From Symbiobacteriaceae bacterium (GTDB taxonomy: Bacteria; Bacillota; JAAYKD01; WRDA01), in the NCBI GenBank assembly GCA_009779515.1, contig WREE01000038.1:1-14284 (forward strand): a DNA stretch of 14,284 bases. Direction: 5' to 3'. This document shows, in pieces, positions 7,577-14,217 of this stretch; the first letter of the stretch is position 1; each line of letters opens with the position of its first letter. Position numbers and translations under genes: made by a program. Under the pieces are notes generated by a model. That model was given only the letters and a program-made list of their open reading frames with translations, did not search any database and was not told the DNA's origin.

Positions 7577-7614
7577 AGGCTGTCCCTTAGGGTACCCCCT
7601 GTAAGGGACAGCCT
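7577..7614. terminator. Perfect 13-bp hairpin between rpsO and pnp
   Basis: AGGCTGTCCCTTA (7577-7589) and TAAGGGACAGCCT (7602-7614) are perfect inverted repeats with a 12-base loop. On the minus strand the stem is followed by ATTTATATATA, an imperfect U-rich tail. It lies 30 bases after the rpsO stop and 92 before the pnp ATG. It may be an attenuating terminator or a double-stranded processing site; in E. coli the rpsO-pnp spacer likewise holds a terminator and an RNase III site. Confidence 0.7.
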
Positions 7615-7644
7615 TGTTTACGTCAGGGTTGGTAAAGGTTTTGT

Positions 7645-7911
7645 TTAGCGTCTGATACCCAGCTTACCGATAATATCGCGATAACGCTGCACATCAATTT
7701 TACGCAGATAATCCAGTAACCCGCGCCGCTGTCCAATCATTAAAAACATGCCGCGCCTGGAATGGTGATCTTTGCGATGTACTTTTAAGTGCTCGGTAAG
7801 CTCAGATATCCGTTCCGAAAGAACAGCTATTTGCACTTCTGGCGAACCGGTATCGCCTTCGTGCAGCTGATACTGTTTAATGATTGCGGTTTTCTTTTCT
7901 TTGCTGATCAA
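7645..7911 (-). CDS. rpsO: 30S ribosomal protein S15
   Basis: 88 residues, the family's usual size. S15 binds the central domain of 16S rRNA early in small-subunit assembly and helps form an intersubunit bridge. The sequence is typical throughout: TGSPEVQIAVLSERISELTEHLKVH, then KDHHSRRGMFLMIGQRRGLLDYL, with C-terminal YRDIIGKLGIRR. The start is TTG, eight bases after AAGGAGG; this is the only in-frame start that gives a complete S15. It has its own sigma-A promoter at 8036-8064 and a leader of roughly 120 bases. In several bacteria S15 represses its own mRNA through a structured leader, and the UCCUCC at 7986-7991 could pair with this SD. Transcription may continue through the 3' hairpin into pnp. 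Confidence 0.98.
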   Translation of the reverse strand: MISKEKKTAIIKQYQLHEGDTGSPEVQIAVLSERISELTEHLKVHRKDHHSRRGMFLMIGQRRGLLDYLRKIDVQRYRDIIGKLGIRR

Positions 7912-8029
7912 AAAGGTTTCCTCCTTACTTTCGTACTAGCTGCGCTAAAGAACAGCCGTCCACCCGAAATGCCAAGACTACAGCCGGAGGAGCCGATAAT
8001 CCTAGCATATGGATTGGTTTTTAGGTACC
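7912..8029 (-). promoter_or_regulatory. rpsO leader RNA, candidate S15 autoregulatory element
   Basis: From the predicted start near 8029 to the TTG at 7911 the untranslated leader is about 118 bases. It contains an AAUCC...GGAUU stem near its 5' side, and UCCUCC (7986-7991), an exact complement of GGAGGA in the rpsO SD (7919-7924). CCGGCUG near 7980 and GGACGGCUG further on suggest alternative pairings. Folding was done by eye only. The general idea that S15 represses its own mRNA is established for E. coli, Geobacillus and others; the application here is inference. Confidence 0.45.
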
Positions 8030-8035
8030 GAAGTC

Positions 8036-8064
8036 AGTATATCAGGACAGGAGATATTTGTCAA
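8036..8064 (-). promoter_or_regulatory. Sigma-A promoter of rpsO (and probably pnp-rnj)
   Basis: Minus strand: perfect -35 TTGACA (8059-8064), 17-base spacer, -10 TATACT (8036-8041). It lies between the ribF stop and rpsO. Transcription should begin near 8029. Confidence 0.88.
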
Positions 8065-8085
8065 TCTATTGCTAAGTTATAAGCA

Positions 8086-8101
8086 TTCCCCCTGGGGGGA
8101 A
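8086..8101. repeat. Short GC hairpin just after ribF
   Basis: TTCCCCC (8086-8092) pairs with GGGGGAA (8095-8101). It follows the ribF stop by five bases. No U-tract follows on the minus strand, so it may pause or protect the ribF mRNA end rather than terminate efficiently. Confidence 0.4.
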
Positions 8102-8106
8102 CAGCG

Positions 8107-9024
8107 CTAAACTCCCGCTTTACTCTGGCACTGCATAATATCTTTGGCAATTTGTTCTTTTAGTTCTTCCAAGTTAGCGAAACGGGTCTCTTCCCGCAGG
8201 TAGTGTTGGATATCCAATGCAAGCTCCTCTCCGTAGAGCTCCCCGGAAAACCCCAGTAGATGAGCTTCCACTCTAACCGTTCCTATCCCCACCGTAGGAC
8301 GATCCCCGATATAGATAAGGGCAGGATGCTCTCCCCCCGACCAAGATGCCGTTCCGGTGTAAACCCCATGCTTCGGTAATTGGGCACGAGAGGATATGCT
8401 TAGATTAGCCGTAGGAAAACCAATGGTTCTACCCCGACCGTCTCCGTGTACTACTTGACCTATGATCCGCCATTCGTGACCCAAAAGGTCTAGAGCATGC
8501 TGCAGATCTCCTCGCAGTAGCGCTTGCCTGATGGTGCTACTGGAAACCACCACCCCTTCCAGACAGTAGAGGGTTAAAGGGTGAACGGCAAAACCTAGCT
8601 TTTTACTCATTTCTCTAAGCTTATTTACATCCCCACTGGCACCTTTACCAAAAAGATAGCTGGTACCTACAGAAACGGAGCGTGCTCCAAGTTTGGCTAC
8701 CAGCACTTCCTCGACAAAAGCATGAGCATCATAATTACTAAAAGAAGCATCGTAGGAAGCCACCACAATTTCCTGCAGTCCCATCTCGCGGAGTAAACGT
8801 TCGCGTTCAGGAGGTAGAGTAAGGAGCTTTGGTGCTCCCAGCGGGTTGAGCAGCTCTTGAGGATGAGGCTCCAGCACCAGTGCAGATGAAACTCCTCCCG
8901 AGCGCTGAGCAAGAGCAACAGCATGTTCGATTAAGACGCGGTGTCCCCGATGTACGCCATCGAAGTTACCCAGCACCAAGTGGCGTTCCCCAGGACACGC
9001 CTCTGCTAGCATGATCACTTCCAT
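8107..9024 (-). CDS. ribF: Bifunctional riboflavin kinase/FMN adenylyltransferase
   Basis: Makes FMN from riboflavin and ATP, then FAD from FMN and ATP. The 305 residues form the usual two-domain protein. The N-terminal FAD synthetase domain carries GNFDGVHRGH (19-28), VGTSYLFGKGASGD (about 119-132) and SSSTIRQAL (about 161-169). The C-terminal riboflavin kinase domain has GDGRGRTIGFPTANL (about 194-208) with the PTAN motif, then HGVYTG and a final LREETRFANLEELKEQI. It lies 52 bases downstream of truB, a conserved pairing, and presumably shares its transcript. The SD of the first ATG is poor (AAAGG is 14 bases away); the ATG four codons later has GGAAG at five bases and could be the true start. 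No FMN riboswitch is seen. Confidence 0.96.
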   Translation of the reverse strand: MEVIMLAEACPGERHLVLGNFDGVHRGHRVLIEHAVALAQRSGGVSSALVLEPHPQELLNPLGAPKLLTLPPERERLLREMGLQEIVVASYDASFSNYDAHAFVEEVLVAKLGARSVSVGTSYLFGKGASGDVNKLREMSKKLGFAVHPLTLYCLEGVVVSSSTIRQALLRGDLQHALDLLGHEWRIIGQVVHGDGRGRTIGFPTANLSISSRAQLPKHGVYTGTASWSGGEHPALIYIGDRPTVGIGTVRVEAHLLGFSGELYGEELALDIQHYLREETRFANLEELKEQIAKDIMQCQSKAGV

Positions 9025-9076
9025 AATATTATCGCCAACCTTTCTCGTGATCTGTCACCTTTGATTATCAAAACTG

Positions 9077-10012
9077 TTAGACATTCACCATAATACCGTT
9101 GTTAAAAGCTTTGCGGGTGCGAATAATTTGGTATGCGGAGTAAAAGGCTCCCACCCCGATAATCTTGCTCTGGCTGATAAGGAGTAGCTCCTGCCCCTCG
9201 CTGAGGAGACCGTTCAGGCGTTCCTTGGTACATTTTAGCGACTGTCCACGGCTTATGGCTACCTCTTCCCCGGGTAATAACTCTAGCCAAGATAAACCCA
9301 AGTTGGTCAGATCCAGCGGCGCCAGCAGCTCTTCTCGTTGACCCTCCTGCCACCGGTTAACTATTTCGTCAGGAAAGTAAGAGTCCTGCAACCTGAAGGT
9401 GCCACTTGTTAGGCGCACCAAGTTGCTTAACAAAGCTCCACAACCTAATAAGCTACCTATATCGTTAGCCAAAGAGCGGATATAAGTCCCTTTACTACAA
9501 TGGACTTCCAAGGTTACGACACTCCCCTGGGTCAGTAGGGGTTCGCTAGGAAGCTGGCTCAGAGAGCTGATGGTAACCTGGCGTATGGGAGCTTTCACTG
9601 GAAGCCCTCGCCGAGCCATTTTATACAAACGTTTACCCCCTACGGAGACCGCAGAATAGACAGGTACCTGCTGCCAAATCGTTCCCCGAAAATGCTCCAG
9701 AGCCGTTTCCACTTCCCCAGGGGTAAGCTGAAATGGTTGGGAGTTGGAGGAGACCTCCCCCTCCCAGTCGTAGGTAGTGGAAGTATAGCCCAAGGTTAAC
9801 TCGGCTCGGTAAACTTTATCTTGGTTCGTAAAATATTCCGCCAAACGGGTAGCCTCACCTAAAACCAGCAGCAAGACCCCCGTAGCCCCAGGATCTAGAG
9901 TGCCTACATGTCCTACCTTCCCCTGTTCTAGGTTGCGGCGACACCAGACAACCGCTTGATGGGACGATTGCCCTGGAGGTTTATGTAAATTAATAACTCC
10001 GTGAAGCTGCAT
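9077..10012 (-). CDS. truB: tRNA pseudouridine(55) synthase
   Basis: Converts U55 to pseudouridine in the T-loop of elongator tRNAs. 311 residues. The N-terminal region has INLHKPPGQSSHQAV and the catalytic motif GHVGTLDPGATGVLLL, with the nucleophile Asp40. VPVYSAVSVGGKRLYKMARRG and the KGTYIRSLANDIG stretch of the RNA-binding fold follow. The C-terminal hundred residues have the look of a small PUA-type RNA-binding domain, which I infer from position and length rather than from a clear motif. The ATG follows TAAGG by seven bases. In most Firmicutes rbfA and a DHH phosphoesterase lie just upstream; here a divergent M20 peptidase gene starts 138 bases away, so the conserved nusA-infB-rbfA block is not attached. 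No convincing promoter was identified in the gap. Confidence 0.96.
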   Translation of the reverse strand: MQLHGVINLHKPPGQSSHQAVVWCRRNLEQGKVGHVGTLDPGATGVLLLVLGEATRLAEYFTNQDKVYRAELTLGYTSTTYDWEGEVSSNSQPFQLTPGEVETALEHFRGTIWQQVPVYSAVSVGGKRLYKMARRGLPVKAPIRQVTISSLSQLPSEPLLTQGSVVTLEVHCSKGTYIRSLANDIGSLLGCGALLSNLVRLTSGTFRLQDSYFPDEIVNRWQEGQREELLAPLDLTNLGLSWLELLPGEEVAISRGQSLKCTKERLNGLLSEGQELLLISQSKIIGVGAFYSAYQIIRTRKAFNNGIMVNV

Positions 10013-10091
10013 GGTGTTACCTTACCGACTTTCACGCTACCGATACCCCTTAGCTTTTACTATAGGGAGGAGGTAACTAAATTTTCCTGGA

Positions 10092-10116
10092 AGGAATTCG
10101 GCAACCATAAGCGAAT
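10092..10116 (+). promoter_or_regulatory. Sigma-H-like promoter of the M20-hutD operon
   Basis: AGGAATT (10092-10098), 11 bases, AGCGAAT (10110-10116): a full match to the Bacillus sigma-H consensus AGGAWWW-N11/12-RNNGAAT, preceded by GA as in RNAGGA. A start site near 10124 would leave a leader of about 27 bases containing the SD at 10138-10144. The two halves also form an inverted repeat, GGAATTCG...CGAATTCC, which is a by-product of the consensus or an overlapping operator. No sigma-A promoter competes. Confidence 0.6.
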
Positions 10117-10137
10117 TCCCTCCATGAATGCATATGA

Positions 10138-10144
10138 AGGAGGC
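10138..10144 (+). promoter_or_regulatory. Ribosome binding site that fixes the M20 peptidase start
   Basis: AAGGAGG seven bases before the ATG at 10151. The frame is open further upstream, back into truB, but no other start has such a site. Confidence 0.8.
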
Positions 10145-10150
10145 TACCTC

Positions 10151-11284
10151 ATGGCGGAAACTATTTCTGAACGAATTAAAACTTTTTTTGCTCAGTACCA
10201 AGACGAGTTGGTAGCAGATTTATTAGAATTGGTACGCGCTGAAAGCCCCACTAACAACAAAGCAGCAGCTAACGACTGTTGCGATATTCTTTGCCAAATA
10301 GTTGCACGGCGCTTGGGCGTAACCGGCACTCGCTACCCTTCCGCCAACTTTGCCGATCACGTGCTCTTTAAAGTTGGCAACGGCGCCCGTAACATGCTAC
10401 TGGTTGGTCACTACGATACGGTATGGGATGTAGGTGCGAAAGATACTTCCCATGAGGGAGATATTATCAAAGGACCTGGGGTTTTTGATATGAAGTTTGG
10501 TATTATTTCCTCTATTTGGTCACTCAAAGCTATCCAGGACCTACAACTCCCCTTCGATAAAACTGTCTATTTACTTTACAATTCCGACGAGGAAGTGGGC
10601 AGTCCCACCTCCCAACCGATCATCTTAGCAAACCCTTCGCTATATGAGGCTGCGCTAATATTGGAGCCTTCTTATCTGGGAGGGATCAAGACCGAGCGCA
10701 AAGGAGTGGGGATGATTGATGTCCGGGTAACCGGTTTAGCTAGTCATGCTGGCAGTAATTACGAACAAGGGCTATCTGCCATTGATGAAGCTGCCAAAAT
10801 TGTCAGCTACCTCCACTCCCTCACCGACTTGGAACTGGGCACCACTGTGAGCGTAGGTCTTATTCAGGGAGGCACCAGGCGCAATGTGGTTGCTGCTGAA
10901 TGTTCCCTCAAGGCAGACTTTCGGGTACGCACTGCTGCTGAAGGTGAGCGTCTGTTGAGCCAGGTTCAGGCTATCAAGCCGAGCCGTCCAGGTATCACCG
11001 TGGATATCTTAGGCGAATTAAACCGACCACCCTTCGAAAAAACTCCCGGCAATATGGCATTATTCCATAAGCTGCAAGCCACGGCAGAGTATATGGGCTT
11101 TGCCATTAACGAAATTGCCACCGGAGGAGGCTCAGATGGCAACTTTACTTCTTTTGCCGGTATCCCCACTCTAGACGGCTTAGGTGCCGTAGGAGACGGC
11201 GGTCATGCTCTCCACGAATATATTGAACTAGCTGCTTCCCTAGAACGCACCATGCTTCTCACGGCTTTCTGGAGCAGGTGTTAG
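10151..11284 (+). CDS. M20 family metallopeptidase (carboxypeptidase G2-like)
   Basis: 377 residues; a two-zinc exopeptidase of the ArgE/DapE/CPG2 family, cytoplasmic since no signal peptide is seen. Metal and catalytic residues are intact: His87 and Asp89 (VGHYDTVW), bridging Asp113 (GPGVFDMKFG), Glu147-Glu148 (NSDEEVGS; general base plus ligand), Glu172 (LEPS), and His352 near the C-terminus (GGHALHEY). The dimerisation domain lies between about 180 and 290. The VGHYDTVW and GPGVFDMK motifs resemble glutamate carboxypeptidases, so a substrate with a C-terminal or acylated amino acid is likely, but the substrate is not known. The start is set by AAGGAGG. The next gene, of the HutD family, begins eight bases after the stop, so the two form one operon led by a sigma-H-like promoter. 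It is divergent from truB. Confidence 0.92.
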   Translation: MAETISERIKTFFAQYQDELVADLLELVRAESPTNNKAAANDCCDILCQIVARRLGVTGTRYPSANFADHVLFKVGNGARNMLLVGHYDTVWDVGAKDTSHEGDIIKGPGVFDMKFGIISSIWSLKAIQDLQLPFDKTVYLLYNSDEEVGSPTSQPIILANPSLYEAALILEPSYLGGIKTERKGVGMIDVRVTGLASHAGSNYEQGLSAIDEAAKIVSYLHSLTDLELGTTVSVGLIQGGTRRNVVAAECSLKADFRVRTAAEGERLLSQVQAIKPSRPGITVDILGELNRPPFEKTPGNMALFHKLQATAEYMGFAINEIATGGGSDGNFTSFAGIPTLDGLGAVGDGGHALHEYIELAASLERTMLLTAFWSRC

Positions 11285-11292
11285 AGTTAGTC

Positions 11293-11889
11293 ATGCCTCA
11301 TTACGAAATAGTCAAGGCATATAATATCCCCTCATCACCGTGGAGCGGTGGGGTGACTCGGGAACTGGCGATCTATCCGAAGGAGTCATCCTACGCCGAA
11401 CGCACCTTCCAAGTGCGTTTGTCCAGCGCCGATATCAACCAGGAGCGTTCTGACTTTACCCTGCTACCCGGTTACACCCGTCACATCATGCCCCTTACCT
11501 CGGCTATCAAGCTAAAGCATGTTGGTGACTCCGAGTTTGCTCTCGATATGTTCAAGTCATATCTATTCGATGGTGGTGTGCCGACTACATCCTTCGGGCA
11601 ATGCACCGATTTGAACCTCATGCTGGGTGCAGGGTGGGAAGGAGTGCTGTTAGCAGTACCCAAGGAGTCGACTGCTCTCTATCATCCAGACCAGCTCATG
11701 TGGATTTACTGCTTGCACCCTGTGACTCTGGTTTGTCCGGAACTGTTCCCTGAAGGTAGGGTATCCCTGAGTTCGGGCAGCCTCTTCCGTATGAAAAGCT
11801 ATCAGCAGCCTCTCGGGATACACCTGGAGGCTGAAGGTAACCCAGCGTTACAGGTGGCGGTTATTGCTACCGCCTGGAAGAAGGAATAA
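11293..11889 (+). CDS. HutD/Ves family protein
   Basis: 198 residues, typical for this cupin-like family. HutD proteins are encoded in histidine-utilisation operons of proteobacteria, where a role in limiting pathway flux has been proposed; the biochemical activity of the family is unsettled. The family signatures are visible: SPWSGGVTRELAIYP at about 15-29 (family: PWKNGGGxTxE), FQVRLSSADINQERSDFTLLPGYTRHIM (family: WRxSxAxVxxxGxFSxFPGxxR), and FDGGVPTTSFGQCTDLNLML (family: pattern ending in DFNxM). The ATG at 11293 is preferred; GTG at 11278 would overlap the peptidase stop and has a too-close SD. It is cotranscribed with the M20 peptidase and followed by a strong hairpin terminator. No hutH, hutU, hutI or hutG is present, so a link to histidine breakdown is unproven. 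Confidence 0.88.
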   Translation: MPHYEIVKAYNIPSSPWSGGVTRELAIYPKESSYAERTFQVRLSSADINQERSDFTLLPGYTRHIMPLTSAIKLKHVGDSEFALDMFKSYLFDGGVPTTSFGQCTDLNLMLGAGWEGVLLAVPKESTALYHPDQLMWIYCLHPVTLVCPELFPEGRVSLSSGSLFRMKSYQQPLGIHLEAEGNPALQVAVIATAWKKE

Positions 11890-11911
11890 CCGGTTTTTCT
11901 ACAGTCTGAGA
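11889..11911 (+). repeat. Copy 2 of the 23-bp dispersed element
   Basis: Exact reverse complement of 2460-2482. It starts on the last base of the hutD stop codon and its last six bases are the first six of the terminator stem. It shares CCGGTTTTTCTACAG and TCTGAGA with copy 1. Confidence 0.7.
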
Positions 11912-11949
11912 CCCCAAGCGGTTAAAACCGCTTGGGGTCTCAGGGTTTT
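11906..11949 (+). terminator. Terminator of the M20-hutD operon
   Basis: An 18-bp perfect inverted repeat: CTGAGACCCCAAGCGGTT (11906-11923) and its complement at 11926-11943, followed by GG and TTTT (11946-11949), then GTCTT. The loop is effectively TTAAAA. It lies 16 bases after the hutD stop. In the other direction it would be read by transcripts from tRNA-Ala, where the stem is not followed by a U-run, so it may be only partly bidirectional. Confidence 0.88.
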
Positions 11950-11953
11950 GTCT

Positions 11954-12029
11954 TGGTGGATGCGATGGGATTTGAACCCACGACCTCTGCAATGCGAATG
12001 CAACGCTCTCCCAGCTGAGCTACGCACCC
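11954..12029 (-). tRNA. tRNA-Ala(CGC)
   Basis: 76 bases with an encoded CCA end. The acceptor stem GGGTGCG/CGCATCC contains the G3:U70 pair that identifies alanine tRNAs. D-stem GCTC/GAGC, anticodon stem TTGCA/TGCAG with loop TTCGCAT, variable loop AGGTC, T-stem GTGGG/CCCAT with loop TTCAAAT. The anticodon CGC is at 11994-11996 and reads GCG codons. It is transcribed alone from its own promoter, with a leader of about 46 bases. Its 3' side faces the strong hairpin at 11906-11943. Confidence 0.97.
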
Positions 12030-12081
12030 AAATGACTTAACGCTTATAAAAACCTACTGGCTGCGCTTAAGGGACTTGCCT

Positions 12082-12110
12082 ATCATACCCATTTTATCAA
12101 GTGTCGTCAA
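12082..12110 (-). promoter_or_regulatory. Sigma-A promoter of tRNA-Ala
   Basis: Minus strand: -35 TTGACG (12105-12110), 17-base spacer, -10 TATGAT (12082-12087). The start site would be near 12075. Confidence 0.8.
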
Positions 12111-12119
12111 GAGAGAGAG

Positions 12120-12133
12120 GTAAAATATTTTAC
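12120..12133. repeat. Perfect 14-bp AT-rich palindrome between the M28 gene and the tRNA promoter
   Basis: GTAAAATATTTTAC is fully self-complementary. It lies four bases after the M28 peptidase stop codon and nine bases upstream of the tRNA -35 box. It could be the weak 3' end of the peptidase mRNA or an operator; there is no GC-rich stem or T-run. Confidence 0.5.
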
Positions 12134-12137
12134 AGTA

Positions 12138-14153
12138 CTAAACCCACGCAATTAAGCCGAGCTTAGCTAGCCAATCCAAATACTCAGCGCAGTAAGCAAT
12201 ATCGCTACTGCCGGTCTCCATAGCCACCAAGTGGCTCAGCTTAGCAATATTACGCTTGCCATCGATCCAATAACTAAGAATGGTGGAGTTGCCTCGCCGA
12301 CCGTAGCGTCGGTTGAAGGCACGCCAGGCTTCCTGCTCCTCCGGAGGGAGGGTCTCGATCCAGCCACGATTGCTCCAAGGTCCCCTAAAGGTGCGCTTAG
12401 GCACACGCAAATAGTTGGCATCTGTTTCCTCGGCAGGAGGAGGAGCTTCTTCCTGACAGGCTAAGCTCTCTTTGTGTTCCTGCCAGAGTGCTTTGGCAAG
12501 CTGCAACAGCACCCCTTTTTCCCGCTCCAGAGTCTTAGCAAAGCTTTCCTGCTCACTTTCTTTCAGGAAGGCTTGCATACTGGCGATCTGTTCGTTGCGC
12601 ACAAAGAGAAGATGCCGCACCTGATCGTGGGTTTCAGCTAAATGCAGCGGCAGCTCCTCGCGGTTGATATAGACAGCGGCATAAGCAGAGCTTTGCAGTA
12701 CCTGACCTAATTGGGTTAAGAAACGGAGGCGACACTCACTGAGGAGCCAGGGGAGGTCTTGGCTACCAATATTGGCTAAACACCAAGCATAGGTGGCTGT
12801 AAGACAACCTACCCGATAAAGCATTTGCGGATCGACTTTGTCAATGGTATCGGCACTGGTATGGTAGAACTTATCTGGCCATTGAATAAGCATAGGAGAA
12901 GGAATACCTACGGTAGGATCCGATAAAATATAGTGATCGCTGCCGCCGGAGAAGGGAGCCGTATTATGTTTAAAGAGAGCGTAACTGCTACTACCACCTA
13001 GATTTTTGGCTTCCAAAGCTACCCCGTCCAAGATAGCGGCGGCTAAGTCACCCACAAAGGAGAGGCTGGCCTGGGGAGGATATTCCACAACTAAAGGACC
13101 TTGGCAGAGCTCCTGCTTCTCACCTACCATATCCAGGTTGAGCCCGGCTTTTATTTGGGGTATTTTACCTTCGTTTTGGCTCAACCAAGCGTAAGTTCCG
13201 GTCATTTCCGGGATTAAGAGAAAGCGAATTCCCCGCTGCGGTTTAGGCAAGGTGCCATTGTCAATCAGCTTTTGCAGACAGTGGGCTGCTTCCAGTAGAA
13301 CCCCCACACCCGAAGCGTTGTCGTTAGCCGAAGCCTGGGGGTGGCAGAGGTGAGCTTCCAGGAGGATCTCCTCATCGCTGACGCCAGGAATAAAAGCTTC
13401 CACATTCTCAATAGCGCCGGGATAAAGCTGTGAAGTTACCTTGGCCAAAACTTGGGGATACTTAGCTTGCTCCGGATCGGCAGCATGAGCGGCTGCTTGT
13501 CGTTGGCAGATAGCTCGCAGCATATCACCTCTCTTGGGAGAAAGGACAAAACCAAAGCACGGCTTCTCCTTACCAGTCCACCAAAAGGAGGTATATTGCA
13601 TAGCATCGGGGATATCATAGCGGTGGCGAACGGGAGGGAATTCTGCCAGACGATCGATTACAATCCCTATGGCGCCCCTCTTTTCCACTGCCCACTGGCG
13701 CACTGACTGCAAATCTCCCCCGGTAAAAACTACCGCCCCGGTAAAGTCCACTTCGGGATAATGTTCCTCTTCGTCTCCCTTGTCCAGCATAATAAGTGGT
13801 GCTTGAACCCCCTGGGGAGGAGTGCCATAGCTACGCTGGATAAGGGATATTTTGTCGATGGAGTAGTCTGCCAGCAGTTGATAAGTGGGAGCGGTAAGTT
13901 CTAAAACACCTTCCTGACAGCTCCACTCCTCCCACATCCGTTGTGTCCAGTACTTAATGCCAAAATCACTGGGATAAGAGACCACCTGACTGCTTACCCC
14001 TACTCCCTGCCAAAAGGTGTTGCAGTAGTTGGCAGCATCGCGAAACCCGGGACTGGATTGAATGCGGTGATGCTGGCTTACCTCGGCTACATGATGGAAG
14101 GCGCGATCTCCGGAAAAGCTCTTTTGGACAGCAGCTAAAGTCTCTTTGAGCAT
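12138..14153 (-). CDS. M28/DUF4910-like aminopeptidase
   Basis: 671 residues from the ATG; large, with no signal peptide or membrane segment, so cytoplasmic. The first part (about 85-240) resembles a protease-associated insert, with the stretch GAVVFTGGDLQSVRQWAVEK. The catalytic domain follows: HLCHPQASANDNASG (about 268-282; likely metal ligands His268 and Asp278), PEMTGT with Glu316 as probable general base, NLDMVG with Asp341, GGSDHYIL (about 404-411) and FYHTSADT with His431. This pattern belongs to the M28 clan and the DUF4910 family of aminopeptidase-like proteins; the substrate is unknown. The last 45 residues look like a winged helix, which I infer by eye. GTG at 14162 is an alternative start, but AAAGGA is too close to it and fits the ATG better. 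A sigma-H-like promoter lies 39 bases upstream. Confidence 0.85.
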   Translation of the reverse strand: MLKETLAAVQKSFSGDRAFHHVAEVSQHHRIQSSPGFRDAANYCNTFWQGVGVSSQVVSYPSDFGIKYWTQRMWEEWSCQEGVLELTAPTYQLLADYSIDKISLIQRSYGTPPQGVQAPLIMLDKGDEEEHYPEVDFTGAVVFTGGDLQSVRQWAVEKRGAIGIVIDRLAEFPPVRHRYDIPDAMQYTSFWWTGKEKPCFGFVLSPKRGDMLRAICQRQAAAHAADPEQAKYPQVLAKVTSQLYPGAIENVEAFIPGVSDEEILLEAHLCHPQASANDNASGVGVLLEAAHCLQKLIDNGTLPKPQRGIRFLLIPEMTGTYAWLSQNEGKIPQIKAGLNLDMVGEKQELCQGPLVVEYPPQASLSFVGDLAAAILDGVALEAKNLGGSSSYALFKHNTAPFSGGSDHYILSDPTVGIPSPMLIQWPDKFYHTSADTIDKVDPQMLYRVGCLTATYAWCLANIGSQDLPWLLSECRLRFLTQLGQVLQSSAYAAVYINREELPLHLAETHDQVRHLLFVRNEQIASMQAFLKESEQESFAKTLEREKGVLLQLAKALWQEHKESLACQEEAPPPAEETDANYLRVPKRTFRGPWSNRGWIETLPPEEQEAWRAFNRRYGRRGNSTILSYWIDGKRNIAKLSHLVAMETGSSDIAYCAEYLDWLAKLGLIAWV

Positions 14154-14191
14154 GGGCGACACCGTCCTTTGGTAATTTTATTAACTCTCCC

Positions 14192-14217
14192 ATTCGCTTG
14201 ACCCTCGCTAAAATCCT
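14192..14217 (-). promoter_or_regulatory. Sigma-H-like promoter of the M28 peptidase gene
   Basis: Minus strand: AGGATTT (14211-14217), 12 bases, AGCGAAT (14192-14198): a full match to the sigma-H consensus, preceded by GC. A start near 14184 gives a 30-base leader. The inverted repeat CTTGAC...GTCAAG (14197-14202 and 14221-14226) brackets the -35 region and could be a regulator site. Bases 14227-14284 hold nothing I can identify. Confidence 0.6.

Noticed and set aside
8086..8101. Rho-independent terminator after ribF
   Set aside because: The stem is good, but the loop is tiny and no U-run follows, so it is listed only as a hairpin.
10057..10104. Possible sigma-A promoter for truB (TTGCCG-N17-TTTAGT) or TATAGT further on
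   Set aside because: Both lack a good partner hexamer, so I do not call a truB promoter.
10093..10119. GGAATTCG...CGAATTCC read as a repressor operator or hairpin
   Set aside because: The arms are largely explained by the two halves of the sigma-H-like promoter. An operator role cannot be excluded but is not needed.
10001..10150. The M20 peptidase frame stays open upstream and overlaps the start of truB
   Set aside because: The first 50 codons are not like the family, and the only good SD (AAGGAGG at 10138-10144) belongs to the ATG at 10151.
11278..11292. GTG at 11278 as the start of the HutD-family gene
   Set aside because: It overlaps the peptidase stop with an SD only three bases away; the ATG at 11293 fits the family N-terminus better.
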